A DNA stretch of 27,815 nt from Boseongicola sp. SB0662_bin_57 (GTDB lineage Bacteria > Pseudomonadota > Alphaproteobacteria > Rhodobacterales > Rhodobacteraceae), in NCBI GenBank assembly GCA_009839535.1, contig VXPN01000303.1, forward strand, positions 1 through 27,815, read 5' to 3'. This document shows, in pieces, positions 7,124 through 15,869 of this stretch; position 1 is the stretch's first letter; every line of letters starts with the position of its first letter. A program made the position numbers and the translations under genes. The notes below the pieces were generated by a model. The model had not been told where the DNA came from. It was given only the letters and a program-made list of their open reading frames with translations, and ran no database searches.

Positions 7124-7747
7124 CTACGGAGCGGGGTCTTCCCGGACTTCCAACGGACCTTGAGCGGCCTTGTCATGCTCTCCGGTCTTGCCTTTGGCCT
7201 TGTAGACGGTTCCGCGCGAGATTCCCATCTCGTGCGCGATCCTGGTCGGCGACTGCCCTTCGGCAATTCTGGCACTTACTTCGTCCATGTCGATCGTCGG
7301 AGGCCGTCCGCGATAGACACCCCTCCGCCTCGCCGCGACGATTCCTTCGGCCTGCCGCTCGCGGCGCAGGTTGGTCTCGAACTCGGCAAAGACGCCAAGC
7401 ATGTCGAAGAACGCCTTGCCGGCAGCGGTCGAGGTGTCCACGGGCTGCTCGGTCGCGGCGATGTTGGCGCCCCTCTCCTGAAGCTTCGCGACGATGACCT
7501 GGAGATCCTTCATCGAGCGCGCCAGACGGTCAATGCGCGTGACGACCAAAGTCTCGCCCGGATGGATGAAGTCGAGGATGATCTCGAGTTCAGGCCGGTT
7601 CTCGAGACTGGTGCCGCTGCCGGTCTCCGTCCGGATCATGGTGCAGCCCGCGGCTTCGAGCGCCGCGACTTGGGCCGCGTGGTTCTGGTCCGAGGTCGAG
7701 ACCCTGGCATAGCCGATGCGGGCCGTCGAAGTGTTCATTTTGGGCAT
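7124..7747 (-). CDS. tnpR: Tn3-type resolvase / serine recombinase (intact)
   Basis: A 207-aa serine recombinase. The catalytic domain has IGYARVSTSDQ (nucleophile Ser in RVS), LVVTRIDRLARS (catalytic Arg pair), and the long E helix ending in ETNLRRERQAEGI. A GRPP linker and an HTH (SARIAEGQSPTRIAHEMGIS, RGTVYKA) follow. Length is slightly above the ~185 aa typical of TnpR because of a 20-residue tail. Start ATG 7747 or the internal ATG 7738 are both possible; relatives begin near the second. It lies directly after a tnpA 3' fragment on the same strand, with a res-like inverted repeat in the 110 bases between. It resolves cointegrates of Tn3-family transposition; its cognate transposase is broken here, but the recombinase itself looks functional. 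Confidence 0.88.
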   Translation of the reverse strand: MPKMNTSTARIGYARVSTSDQNHAAQVAALEAAGCTMIRTETGSGTSLENRPELEIILDFIHPGETLVVTRIDRLARSMKDLQVIVAKLQERGANIAATEQPVDTSTAAGKAFFDMLGVFAEFETNLRRERQAEGIVAARRRGVYRGRPPTIDMDEVSARIAEGQSPTRIAHEMGISRGTVYKAKGKTGEHDKAAQGPLEVREDPAP

Positions 7748-7760
7748 GCCTCCGGCGCTT

Positions 7761-7798
7761 GGTGTTCATTATGTCGGAAACGACCCTGAGTGAACACC
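7761..7798. promoter_or_regulatory. Candidate res subsite / resolvase operator
   Basis: A perfect 8-bp inverted repeat, GGTGTTCA (7761-7768) and TGAACACC (7791-7798), 38 bp end to end, sits 14 bases before the resolvase start. Further GTGTTCA copies occur at 7731-7737 and 7815-7821, giving the array of half-sites expected of a res region between tnpA and tnpR. The overall length is somewhat longer than a typical 28-bp crossover subsite. Confidence 0.6.
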
Positions 7799-7857
7799 GG
7801 AAAGCGGCGATTCAGTGTTCATCCGGGCCGTCATCATGACTACACCCGAAATGACGC

Positions 7858-8277
7858 TCATGCAGCCCTCCGCTCGAAGTCGATGCGCTCGTCGAGATTC
7901 AGTTCGAAGCGACCGTAAGGATTGATGTACATGTAGAACAGCAGCGACAGTCCACGCATGTCTTCCGACGACAGCCGGTCCGCCCAGCCCGGGTCGTTCA
8001 GGACCGCCTGCACCATGCGCGTGTTGACGTAGACAAGCGAAGCCTGAACGAGCTGGAACGCAAGCGCCGCAATTTCTTGGTCCCTGACCCGGTTGGTCGC
8101 GATCTCGCCACCCTTGCCGAAGAACACGAAGCCGTTTGCGCTGTTCCAGTTCTCGATCACGTTCAGGCCTTCGTGGATCTCGCGGCGGAAGCTCTCGAGC
8201 CTGAGATAGCGGCAGAGTAAGATCGTCTTGATGGAGAGCACCGCAAAGCGCGGGTCAGTTGAGCGGTCATGCAGGTT
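7858..8277 (-). pseudogene. tnpA: Tn3-family transposase TnpA, C-terminal fragment
   Basis: The frame is open from 8277 (stop at 8278-8280). It reads H-D-R-S-T-D-P-R-F-A-V-L-S-I-K-T, then LRLESFRREIHEGLNVIENW, NSANGFVFFGKGGEIATNR, AFQLVQASLVYVNTRMVQAVL and INPYGRFELNL, with a normal end. The RREIHEGLNVxENWNSANGFxFxGKGGE block, with its conserved Glu, and the Q-x-x-x-V-Y-V-N-T block are signatures of the Tn3 TnpA catalytic C-terminus. About 140 of roughly 990 residues remain. The missing 5' side is replaced by unrelated DNA from 8280. A short 5' tip of a Tn3 tnpA lies on the same strand at 21214-21318. Confidence 0.88.
8233..8255 (+). repeat. Short dispersed repeat, copy 2 (GGAGAGCACCGC family)
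   Basis: GGAGAGCACCGCAAAGCGCG followed by GGT. It lies inside the tnpA fragment and is nearly identical, inverted, to 22175-22197, where the same bases lie outside any gene. Confidence 0.5.
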
Positions 8278-8765
8278 TCAGAGGTTGTTTTCATACGATG
8301 CCCTGTGACGCGGCCACGACCCAAACGTGTCATCATGGACCAAACTCAGAAACTGCCCCAGACTTTACGGTACTTTCCATCTCGGCCGGCACGTGTAGTC
8401 GCTCAGCGCTTTTGCGCCGAGCGTATTCGCATGCAAAAACGGAAAGAGCCTTGTCTTCATGGTTCTGAGGCGGCTTTCAAGTTCCGTTCGTGGGTGATTG
8501 GACGCGAAAACAACCCTCTGCTTGACGAGAGGGGCCGTCTCGATGGCCGTTCGGTCCTGATTTTGACGGAAATCGGATGTCTGAGCGCTGATCGGGAATC
8601 TACGGTTGACCCGCGAGGCCGGTCTCGCGCCGGCTGGACGGCAGGTTCGGCCAACCCTACCTTCGAAAGCATGGGCATCTCGACATGGACGATCACAAGG
8701 AGCCTGCAGCAGTGAGGGAAAGTCGTCACCTACGGCGACATTTCGTACGAGGTCTTGGTGCGGCC
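8278..8765. other. Gap of about 490 bp without a recognised gene
   Basis: A plus-strand frame (8269-8715, with an FRSWVIGRENNPLLDERG segment) is open but resembles nothing I know and lacks a clear ribosome site. A near-perfect hairpin with a TTTT loop lies at 8401-8422 (GCTCAGCGC / GCGCCGAGC, one mismatch). The left edge is the point where the tnpA homology ends. Confidence 0.45.
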
Positions 8766-9344
8766 CTATAGGAAATCACGCCGCTTGCGGACCCGTGCCG
8801 CCAACTTCGGCATGCCCTTTGCCGTCAGATCGAATACAAACTCGGAAGGCGTAAATGGCGGATTGCTGTAGTGAGATCGCAGTTCACGAAGAACGCGCAT
8901 CGCCTCGGCCTTATAAAGATCGAAGGTTCGAGAGAGAAACTCGTCCGCCTCGATTGCCTTGATGTCGAACTGATCGAGTTCCGCTGACGGAAAGTCACGA
9001 ATATTGTCCGTAACAATGTGCTGCGCACCACAAAGGATTGCGGCCGCCAGGACGTGCCGGTCATCAGCGTCGGGAAGGTTCAGCCCGGCCTCAAGGTGTT
9101 CGAATCCGCTGACAATCGCCTCCGGAAACAAGTCCCGGATCTTGTCCTGCTGAGCTTCGACATTCGATTTCAAGTTGGGATGCGCTTTCAGGAGACTGCG
9201 CGACCACTCGTCAAGAACCCGCTCTGTCCAACGCGCCCGGAACAATCCAGCATCGTAGAATCTCAGGAGCACGTCTCTCTTTCGAAACGGATAGAGTACG
9301 TTCGCGTCTAGCAGGACCACGAAGCGATCGGCTACGTGGCTCAA
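8766..9344 (-). CDS. PIN-domain toxin (VapC-like ribonuclease)
   Basis: A 192-aa PIN-like protein. Acidic active-site residues are in place: D13 (VVLLDANVL), E46 (RVLDEWS), D92/D94/D95 (LPDADDRHVLAAAI) and D113 (IVTDNIRDF). PIN toxins are Mg-dependent RNases that typically cut tRNA or rRNA; the longer C-terminal extension (residues 130-192) is typical of this COG1569-like subgroup rather than short VapC. The start ATG at 9344 overlaps the stop of the upstream gene (ATGA, 9341-9344), so translation is coupled to the antitoxin. It lies at the left edge of the hydrolase island, where TA pairs commonly stabilise mobile DNA. Confidence 0.85.
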   Translation of the reverse strand: MSHVADRFVVLLDANVLYPFRKRDVLLRFYDAGLFRARWTERVLDEWSRSLLKAHPNLKSNVEAQQDKIRDLFPEAIVSGFEHLEAGLNLPDADDRHVLAAAILCGAQHIVTDNIRDFPSAELDQFDIKAIEADEFLSRTFDLYKAEAMRVLRELRSHYSNPPFTPSEFVFDLTAKGMPKLAARVRKRRDFL

Positions 9345-9796
9345 TTGGCGTCAAACTCCTGGCCGAGATCGGCCAATTCATCGAGCGCTGCTTTGCGGGC
9401 GCCGTCTCGTTTTGCCTTGTATGCCATGAGATCCTCGAACATGACTCGCCTGTGCGAACCGACGGGGACGTGTGGTATCTTGTTCTCTATCAGTAACTTG
9501 CTGAGAAAAGGGCGCGATACATTCAGAATGTCAGCCGCCTGCTGTGTTGTCAGCATTGCGCCAGTGGGCACCAAAGTGACCATGTTTCCCTGAGCGACGT
9601 GCCCGAGCAAATCGACGATGAGATCAGCGATCGCCGGAGCAAGATGGATCTGGTCGCCGTTCGAACCATTGAACTGCAGGCTTCCGGACTCCGCTTGGGC
9701 TTGCGCCAAAGCACGGGACGCCTCAGCCGCACTCGCAACTTCGTCATGAGTCGGCAGTCTTTGAGTCAGGTCTGTCAGGTTTGCCGGGTGGGGCAT
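9341..9796 (-). CDS. Antitoxin with excisionase-type HTH, partner of PIN toxin
   Basis: 151 aa counted from ATG 9796, chosen because GAAGGAGAG lies four bases upstream; a longer frame to 9850 lacks a ribosome site. The C-terminal half holds a MerR/excisionase-like winged helix (MLTTQQAADILNVSRPFLSK at 81-100, then IPHVPVGSHRRVMFEDLMAYK). Residues 15-45 are Ala/Glu/Gln-rich helix. Gene order antitoxin-toxin with a 4-base overlap and this HTH type are the standard layout for this TA family. It probably represses its own promoter in the AT-rich stretch upstream. Confidence 0.85.
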   Translation of the reverse strand: MPHPANLTDLTQRLPTHDEVASAAEASRALAQAQAESGSLQFNGSNGDQIHLAPAIADLIVDLLGHVAQGNMVTLVPTGAMLTTQQAADILNVSRPFLSKLLIENKIPHVPVGSHRRVMFEDLMAYKAKRDGARKAALDELADLGQEFDAN

Positions 9797-10045
9797 GGTT
9801 CTCTCCTTCGTCCTCCCTTGCTGAACACTTAGCGACATTTCTCCTTGCATTCAACCGAAATGTGTGAAATAAGCGTAACAATCGAAAACGATTTGATTCT
9901 TTGGAGAGAGAAAGAGCGGCTCGAACATACCCAGAGGCACCTGTAGTCCCTACCCTTCTGCAGAGCAATACAAATCCTCGAAGTGCTCCTTTGCGGCTCC
10001 CATTTGCAGAGCGAGTGGCCACCCTATAACCAGAGCAGTAACAAC
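9797..10045. promoter_or_regulatory. AT-richer divergent promoter region of TA pair and MBL/E1 operon
   Basis: This 250-bp region between divergent genes is visibly less GC-rich than its surroundings around 9840-9905. It contains an inverted repeat AATCG-AAAA-CGATT (9880-9893), a candidate operator for the antitoxin. It must also hold the promoter of the operon starting at 10046, but no unambiguous -35/-10 pair can be read. Confidence 0.4.
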
Positions 10046-11167
10046 ATGACCGCGACCATCACCTCCTTCCCGATAGGGAATGCCGACTCCACGAGACTGA
10101 TCCTTGCAGACGGGCAAAGGCTGCTCTTCGATTTTGCCGACATGGGCAAATCGGACGGTTCGGACATCTCGTTCGATCTCCGAGCTGCAATAGAAGATGA
10201 TTTGCGCGCCAACAAGAAATCCAGTCTGTCAGTGCTTTGCTTTACACACCTTGATAGAGATCACTGCTTCAAGGCGGAAGACACATTCCATTGGAGCCAC
10301 TCTCCCTCGCGACAGTCGGCAGACCGCATCAAATACGACGAGCTTTGGGTGCCCGCGGCAGCGATAATCGAGACAGCGCTTGAATCCAGTGATGCAAAGA
10401 TTGCGCAAGCGGAGGCACAGCATCGATTGATCAAGGGTGAAGGCATCAGGGTGTTCTCGTCGCCCAAGAAGCTTGAGGCCTGGCTGAAGAGACGCAGCCT
10501 GACCCTCGAAAGTCGGCAACACTGCATAGTTCATGCAGGCGTGCTGCTGGACGGCTTCAAGCTTGATGGCAGCGCGAAGGCAGAGTTCTTTCCGCACTGC
10601 CCACTCAGCTGGAAACAGGATGAGGACGGAGAGGTTGTCCGAAACGAGCATTCGATTGTGCTGCACGCAACCCTTCGAGAGGGCGGCCGCGACACGCGCC
10701 TTTTGCTGGGCTCGGATGTTGATTCAAACACGCTGTCCGAAATTGTCCGCTCGACGAAGCGACACGGCAACGAAGAACGCCTTGAATGGGACGTGCTCAA
10801 GCTGTTCCACCACTGCTCCTACAAGGCATTGAACGTTGACGGCAAAGAGGATGACCCGACAAAGCCCGTTCCCGACGTCAAGTGGCTCATGGAGGAGCAG
10901 GGACAGAAACGCTCGATCGTGATTTCCTCCAGCCAGAAAATCCCTGTCCCTGGCTCGAAGGAAGACAACGACCAACCGCCCCATCGCAAGGCAGCCAACT
11001 ACTACAGGAAGCTGCAAAATGGCCGCGGAGGCACATTCAAGGTGACAATGGACGATCCGAAAAAACCCATCAAGGTTGAAATCACTTCGTCAGGTGCAAG
11101 CTTCCTGGCAGCACCGGCCGTTCTGCCGGCGAGCGGCGCTGCGGCGAAGCCTATGCGATCCGGCTAG
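10046..11167 (+). CDS. MBL-fold hydrolase 1 (ComEC-type), upstream partner of the E2-E1-JAB gene
   Basis: 373 aa from ATG 10046; a longer frame to 9983 has no relation to the fold. Strands TSFPIGNADSTRLIL and GQRLLFDF open a metallo-beta-lactamase domain. The metal motif is T-H68-L-D70-R-D72-H73, the ComEC-like HxDxDH variant of HxHxDH. The downstream ligands are plausible: LLLGSDVDSN (Asp) and KLFHHCSYKA (His). A tail of about 40 residues rich in Ala and Pro ends KPMRSG. It is cytosolic. The stop is three bases before the next ATG, so it is translated with the E1 fusion gene. MBL proteins have been noted beside bacterial ubiquitin-like E1/E2/JAB genes in comparative studies; its substrate is unknown. 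One of five MBL proteins in the window, not a close copy of the others. Confidence 0.82.
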   Translation: MTATITSFPIGNADSTRLILADGQRLLFDFADMGKSDGSDISFDLRAAIEDDLRANKKSSLSVLCFTHLDRDHCFKAEDTFHWSHSPSRQSADRIKYDELWVPAAAIIETALESSDAKIAQAEAQHRLIKGEGIRVFSSPKKLEAWLKRRSLTLESRQHCIVHAGVLLDGFKLDGSAKAEFFPHCPLSWKQDEDGEVVRNEHSIVLHATLREGGRDTRLLLGSDVDSNTLSEIVRSTKRHGNEERLEWDVLKLFHHCSYKALNVDGKEDDPTKPVPDVKWLMEEQGQKRSIVISSSQKIPVPGSKEDNDQPPHRKAANYYRKLQNGRGGTFKVTMDDPKKPIKVEITSSGASFLAAPAVLPASGAAAKPMRSG

Positions 11168-11170
11168 TCG

Positions 11171-13495
11171 ATGATGGACGGCTCGTCAGACGCGTCCTAC
11201 AGCGATAGTGACGAGTACTTCGAAGTTGGTGGCGATCTGATCTCGCCGGACCAACTGCAGGACCGCCTCGCACAGTCCCTCTTTGCCTTCGTTTCAGACT
11301 ACGGGGGACATGCAGCTCAAGTCGAAGAGGTTCGTCGAATACCTGAACACATCGACGTCATCGTCCTGAACGTGACGACATGCATTTCGCAGGACCCAAA
11401 GTTCGAAGTGCTATCCGAAGAGCGGCTTGCGGTCATGTTCATTGACGGGGCCCCTGCCGTAGTACCTCTCCGAACCAATTTCCCGCCCACCCCTCACTCC
11501 TACGGACTTCCGGTGGGGTCGGCACTGCCGGGATTGATGACCATCTGCATCGACGATCGTCCTTGGGAGGATGCAAAGGGAGACTACAGCGGCGCGGAAA
11601 TCATCCGGCGCATCATTTCCTGGTTTGGTCGTGTCGACTCAGGCGAGATCGACGATGTTCTGCAATTGCCCCACACGGTTTTCCTGCCAGCCGAACAAAC
11701 GATCATGATGTCGCCAGACATCCAGTCCCGCTTTGACAGCCCGGAGGGACCCCCGGTTTTCTTACAAATTCGCCCTCTAGGCGAAAACGAAAAGCTCCTT
11801 GCAATTGAAGACTACGAACTCGACGACGCAGAGCAGCCGACAGATTCGGTGTTCACACCATTCGTCGGATTTACACTTGGCGTTAGAGCGCGAAACAGCG
11901 GGGCCATGTGGCACAGTCCCGACCAGCTTGGGCAACTTCGAAATGCTCTCTCGGGCGCTGAGCAAGATCTGTTGGACGTGCTACGCGAAAGGCTGACGGG
12001 ATTGATCGCCGAAGCGGGAGATCGAATTCAACGCCTTTACGGGTCGCATCTTCTCATTCAATTGATCGTAGTGAACGAAACCCACGAAGGCATTGAGCCA
12101 ATGTTCTTGGGAACCTCGGCCACGCTTGGCGAAATCGGCGTCGCATTAGGCCTCCTGTTCGAATCACCTGGCGAGGTCACACACAGTTTCGGTCGCCGGC
12201 TGCCGGTTGGGGACATCGACTTCAATCATGCGGCCGGCATCAGGTTGATGGCGGCCAATATGTGCCTTTGGTTCGAAGGAGAGGTCGCTGCCGTCTACGC
12301 TGGCCATGACAAGGATTGGCGGAACGCCATCGGAAAACATGTCGTCGCCCTTGGCACTGGATCAATCGGGTCGCAATGCCTGTCGTCACTGGTTCGAGAA
12401 GGTGCATTCGAAGAGATAACCCTGGTCGATGACGATCATCTCAACCCACACAATCTCGCACGCCATACATTGCGTCAGCCGCAATTGGGCATGCCTAAGG
12501 CGGAACAGGTTTGCAACGAGCTTCGCGAGATTCGCAAGGATCTTGCGGTCACAACGATCTCCGAGAAACTCGAATCCACCCAGCCGTCGGACGCGCTAGC
12601 ATTTGCCCTGAAAGCCTCTGATCGTGTCCTCGACTTGACGGCTTCGGTCGGTGCCAGCCGAACACTATGCGAGATCGGAGAGCGCCCCCGTGCGACGTCG
12701 GCATTCTTCAATCCCTCCGGAACATCCGTTGCGGTGCTGCAGGAAGACGAAGATCGAGTTCTGGACCTCGCCACACTCGAGGCGCTCTACTACGCAGAGA
12801 TCATTCTCAATCCTTCACTCCACAATCATCTTCGACCGGGAAACCAAGCTGTGGTCTCTGGCGGGCAGTGTCGTTCGGTGACCAGCAGAATCCCGGCGTC
12901 TAGAGCAGCCGTGCTGTCCGGCATCGCCGCCGGGATTCTGGGAGAGAGTTTGAGTGCTCCAGCACCGGCCATAATTGTTGCCACCACCGGCAAAGGCGGC
13001 GCCACCCGAGTGCATCGTTGCGACCCTGCAGGCGAAAGAACACTCCTTGAGGCTGACGGGTGGACGATTGGGATGGCGGACATCGTCGCTCGGAGGCTAC
13101 AGGACCTTCGCCAAGCTAGCTTGCCCGACGAAACCGGCGGAATCCTTCTGGGCGTAGTTGATCACTCACGCTGTCGCATTGAAGTGGCCATGGGTCTCGG
13201 GGCACCTCCAGACAGCGCCGGAACACCAGCATCTTTCGAAAGGGGAGTGCAGGATACACTTGACAGCATTGCCGATGCGCGCGAGCGGACGATGCATCAA
13301 CTGTCGTACGTCGGTGAATGGCATTCCCACCCTCGGGGTGCGCGAACAGTGCCGAGCGTGATTGACGCTGCACAGCTCCTTGCACTAAGGGATGAGCTTC
13401 TGGCTGAACAACGCCCGCCGGTCATGGTCATTGTAGGTGACAGAGGTTCAAATCCTGTCTCGATTGAAGTTATCGAATGTTCCGCATTGCACTAG
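11171..13495 (+). CDS. E2-like / ThiF-E1 / JAB isopeptidase triple fusion (ubiquitin-like conjugation enzyme)
   Basis: A 774-aa protein. Residues ~20-165 look like a divergent E2: RLAVMFIDGAPAVVPLRTNF, then P-H-S-Y and a Cys at 126 in GLMTICIDDRPWED, the usual place for an E2 thioester Cys. Residues ~170-385 are unassigned. Residues ~385-600 are a ThiF/E1 adenylation domain: VVALGTGSIGSQ (395-400), ITLVDDDHLNPHNLARH, and MPKAEQ (Lys443). C567 in SGGQCRSV is a possible E1 catalytic Cys. Residues ~635-770 are a JAB/MPN domain: Glu655 in DETGGILLG, H718-S-H720-P, S729 and D732, a full JAMM zinc set. Such fusions would charge, transfer and remove a ubiquitin-like protein, but none is encoded nearby. 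Not CBASS, since no CD-NTase gene is present. Starts at ATG 11171 or 11174 by coupling to the MBL gene. Confidence 0.85.
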   Translation: MMDGSSDASYSDSDEYFEVGGDLISPDQLQDRLAQSLFAFVSDYGGHAAQVEEVRRIPEHIDVIVLNVTTCISQDPKFEVLSEERLAVMFIDGAPAVVPLRTNFPPTPHSYGLPVGSALPGLMTICIDDRPWEDAKGDYSGAEIIRRIISWFGRVDSGEIDDVLQLPHTVFLPAEQTIMMSPDIQSRFDSPEGPPVFLQIRPLGENEKLLAIEDYELDDAEQPTDSVFTPFVGFTLGVRARNSGAMWHSPDQLGQLRNALSGAEQDLLDVLRERLTGLIAEAGDRIQRLYGSHLLIQLIVVNETHEGIEPMFLGTSATLGEIGVALGLLFESPGEVTHSFGRRLPVGDIDFNHAAGIRLMAANMCLWFEGEVAAVYAGHDKDWRNAIGKHVVALGTGSIGSQCLSSLVREGAFEEITLVDDDHLNPHNLARHTLRQPQLGMPKAEQVCNELREIRKDLAVTTISEKLESTQPSDALAFALKASDRVLDLTASVGASRTLCEIGERPRATSAFFNPSGTSVAVLQEDEDRVLDLATLEALYYAEIILNPSLHNHLRPGNQAVVSGGQCRSVTSRIPASRAAVLSGIAAGILGESLSAPAPAIIVATTGKGGATRVHRCDPAGERTLLEADGWTIGMADIVARRLQDLRQASLPDETGGILLGVVDHSRCRIEVAMGLGAPPDSAGTPASFERGVQDTLDSIADARERTMHQLSYVGEWHSHPRGARTVPSVIDAAQLLALRDELLAEQRPPVMVIVGDRGSNPVSIEVIECSALH

Positions 13496-13637
13496 GAATC
13501 GTTAAACGGATTTTCTTGGTTTTGAAGAATTGCTCCTGCATCCCGCCGCCGAGTCCCGGAGTTGCACCCACCCTGAATCTCGAAGTCCTGAAGAGGTGAA
13601 GATTGTCTCCGAAATTCAACTTTTCTGAGCAGCAGAA

Positions 13638-15869
13638 ATGGTGTGCAATGCCAAATTTGCCACTTCTGGCCAGCCAATTCTGATGTCATCGTCCATTTCC
13701 TTCCAACCACCCAGAAAACTGCGCGTGTTTGCATTTGACCCTGCAACGGGCAACCGGCACGCACATCGCAACATTCGCGAGATGACCATCTCGGTGCCGT
13801 GGGAACTTGATCCCGTCCAACGCGATCGCCCCTTCATCGGTCCCGACGGGGAATACCTGCAAGTGGTGGACTACGACCCCGCAAGCGGCGCCTTCTACGA
13901 GCCGATTGACCTGAACGCGTCCGAAGTCCTGTTCAACGACGGCCTCGAACCCTCCGAAGAGAACCCCCAGTTTCATCAGCAGATGGTATACGCGGTCGCG
14001 ATGGATACGATTGCGTCTTTTGAAGAGGCGCTTGGCCGCGTTGTGCTCTGGTCGCCGCAATCCCGGTACCGAGACCGCATGGAAGACCGCTACGTCGGCA
14101 AGCTGCGAATCTATCCCCATGCGCTCCGGGAGGCGAATGCCTACTACGACCCAAACAAGAAGGCGCTCCTGTTCGGTTACTTCACGGCACCCGACAACAG
14201 CAGGTCAGCACCGCCGGGCACCACCGTATTCACATGCCTGTCGCACGACATTGTCGTCCATGAAACTTGCCACGCCATTCTTGACGGAATGCATCCCAAG
14301 TTCGTCGAGAACAGCAATCCCGACATGCTGGCGCTGCATGAAGCGTTTGCGGACATCGTCGCGATCTTTCAACACTTTTCCCATCCTCAGGTCCTCAAGG
14401 ACCAGATCGCCAAGACCCGAGGCGACCTCGAAAGACAGAACCTGTTGGGAGCGCTCGCACAGGAATTCGGACAGGCGCTCGGCCATGCCGGTGCGCTGCG
14501 CGATGCCTTGGGCGAGGTCGTGGGCGGGGTCTGGCAAACGCGTCCACCCGACAACACCGCTCTTGATCGCGCAAAAGGGCCTCATGCGCGCGGCGCGATC
14601 CTCGTTGCCGCCGTCTTTCGCGCCTTCCTCTCGATCTACAAGTCGCGCGTCGCAGATCTGTTCCGGATCGCCTCGTCAGGCAGCGGCATCCTCCGCGAAG
14701 GCGAGATCGATCCCGATCTCGTCAATCGCCTCGCCAGCGAAGCGGCCAAGTCTGCACGCCACATCCTCAGAATGTGCATTCGCGCAATGGACTACGTCCC
14801 GCCGGTCGACGTTGACTTTGGCGACTACCTGCGCGCGATCGTCACGGCCGACCATGACCTGTTCCCAGACGACGATCACTGCTATCGCCTTGCCCTGATC
14901 GAAGCATTCACGGCATGGGGCATCGTGCCGGACGGCATGCCGGTGGTGAGCGAAAAGGCGCTGCTCTGGCCCGAGCTTCGGGACGCCGTCGCGGACGACT
15001 TGCACCTGGACACGATCAAGACGCTGGAAGCGGACTTTGGCGTCTTGATCGCAAGACCGGACGAGATCTTCCAGGACTTCCGCAATCGCGTCGCAGGCAA
15101 CGCGTCGAACCGCCTGATCTCTCGGCTCGAGACCATCAAGGGGCGGATCGGCGACCGTCTCAACGAAAGCTTCGGTGGCGCGACCAGCGTGAGCACAGAG
15201 CGCAGGGCCAGGGTCCGCTTCACGAAAGACCAGATCCTTCAGCGCAATCTTCTCGGCTCAGAGCTGTCGAACGATCGCGAGGTGGCCTTCCTGGCGCGGC
15301 AATTCTATTCGCAGATGTTCTGGGGCATCATCACCGGTCTGGAAGACACGGCACTGCATCGGGTGATCGGGATAACCCTAGATCCCAACGTGAAGCGGAC
15401 CATCGAGCCTTCGCCAATGAACGACCTTGCCAAGGTTTGGGTGCATTCGGTCCGCATGGCCAGCCGCATCGGCAGGCGCGGGCAGACCGAAAGCGAGTAT
15501 GTCGTCGAGATAATCCAGTCGCGCAACGGATATTTTGACACCGAGATTCAGGCGCTGGCCGATGCCGGCAAGAGGACCGCTCTCAACCGTCTGTGGAAAG
15601 TGAAATACGGCGACAGACCTTTGCGTCGCGATTTCCGCTATCGTGCGGGCTGCACACTCTTGATCGACACAAGGAGTTTCGAGATACGGCGCGTCATCCG
15701 TACCAAGTTCCGCGCCGATGAAGATGCCGGTCTTGATCGATTGCGTCAGCACCTGATGCAATCGTCCGCTTCAGTGCCAAATGCTTTCGATGGACCGGGA
15801 TCCGACGCACACAAGCACGACAATGCTTTTGCGATGCTTCACCGCCACGTCAAACGCGGGCAGTTCTGA
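13638..15869 (+). CDS. Gluzincin-type (HExxH) metallopeptidase-like protein
   Basis: A 743-aa protein with no signal peptide. The zinc motif is V-H208-E209-T-C-H212, followed 22 residues later by HEAFADIVA (E235 the third ligand, D239), the gluzincin HExxH...ExxxD pattern of M4/M36-like peptidases. It is preceded by a domain (LRVFAFDPATGNR, then TISVPWELDPVQRDRP) and followed by ~500 residues, mostly helical, that I cannot assign, including FYSQMFWGIITGLEDTALHR and a C-terminal RAGCTLLIDTRSFEIRR beta segment. A cytosolic protease or processing enzyme is the natural inference. Start: an in-frame stop at 13626 leaves ATG 13638 or ATG 13683; neither has a strong ribosome site. The TGA overlaps the next ATG (TGATG), so it is coupled to MBL 2. 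It lies 142 bases after the E2-E1-JAB gene. Confidence 0.8.
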   Translation: MVCNAKFATSGQPILMSSSISFQPPRKLRVFAFDPATGNRHAHRNIREMTISVPWELDPVQRDRPFIGPDGEYLQVVDYDPASGAFYEPIDLNASEVLFNDGLEPSEENPQFHQQMVYAVAMDTIASFEEALGRVVLWSPQSRYRDRMEDRYVGKLRIYPHALREANAYYDPNKKALLFGYFTAPDNSRSAPPGTTVFTCLSHDIVVHETCHAILDGMHPKFVENSNPDMLALHEAFADIVAIFQHFSHPQVLKDQIAKTRGDLERQNLLGALAQEFGQALGHAGALRDALGEVVGGVWQTRPPDNTALDRAKGPHARGAILVAAVFRAFLSIYKSRVADLFRIASSGSGILREGEIDPDLVNRLASEAAKSARHILRMCIRAMDYVPPVDVDFGDYLRAIVTADHDLFPDDDHCYRLALIEAFTAWGIVPDGMPVVSEKALLWPELRDAVADDLHLDTIKTLEADFGVLIARPDEIFQDFRNRVAGNASNRLISRLETIKGRIGDRLNESFGGATSVSTERRARVRFTKDQILQRNLLGSELSNDREVAFLARQFYSQMFWGIITGLEDTALHRVIGITLDPNVKRTIEPSPMNDLAKVWVHSVRMASRIGRRGQTESEYVVEIIQSRNGYFDTEIQALADAGKRTALNRLWKVKYGDRPLRRDFRYRAGCTLLIDTRSFEIRRVIRTKFRADEDAGLDRLRQHLMQSSASVPNAFDGPGSDAHKHDNAFAMLHRHVKRGQF

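Noticed and set aside
8401..8422. Integron attC-like hairpin
   Set aside because: The hairpin lacks the conserved attC core sites and there is no integron integrase.
8269..8715. Possible 148-aa protein between tnpA fragment and PIN gene
   Set aside because: Begins inside the tnpA fragment, has no ribosome site and no recognisable motif.
10046..13495. CBASS type II operon
   Set aside because: E1/E2 and JAB activities suggested Cap2/Cap3, but there is no CD-NTase and no recognisable CBASS effector next to it, and the domains are fused in one protein.
14011..14898. Plus-strand frame of 295 codons inside the peptidase gene
   Set aside because: Ser/Arg-rich low-complexity translation in another frame of the gluzincin gene; shadow.
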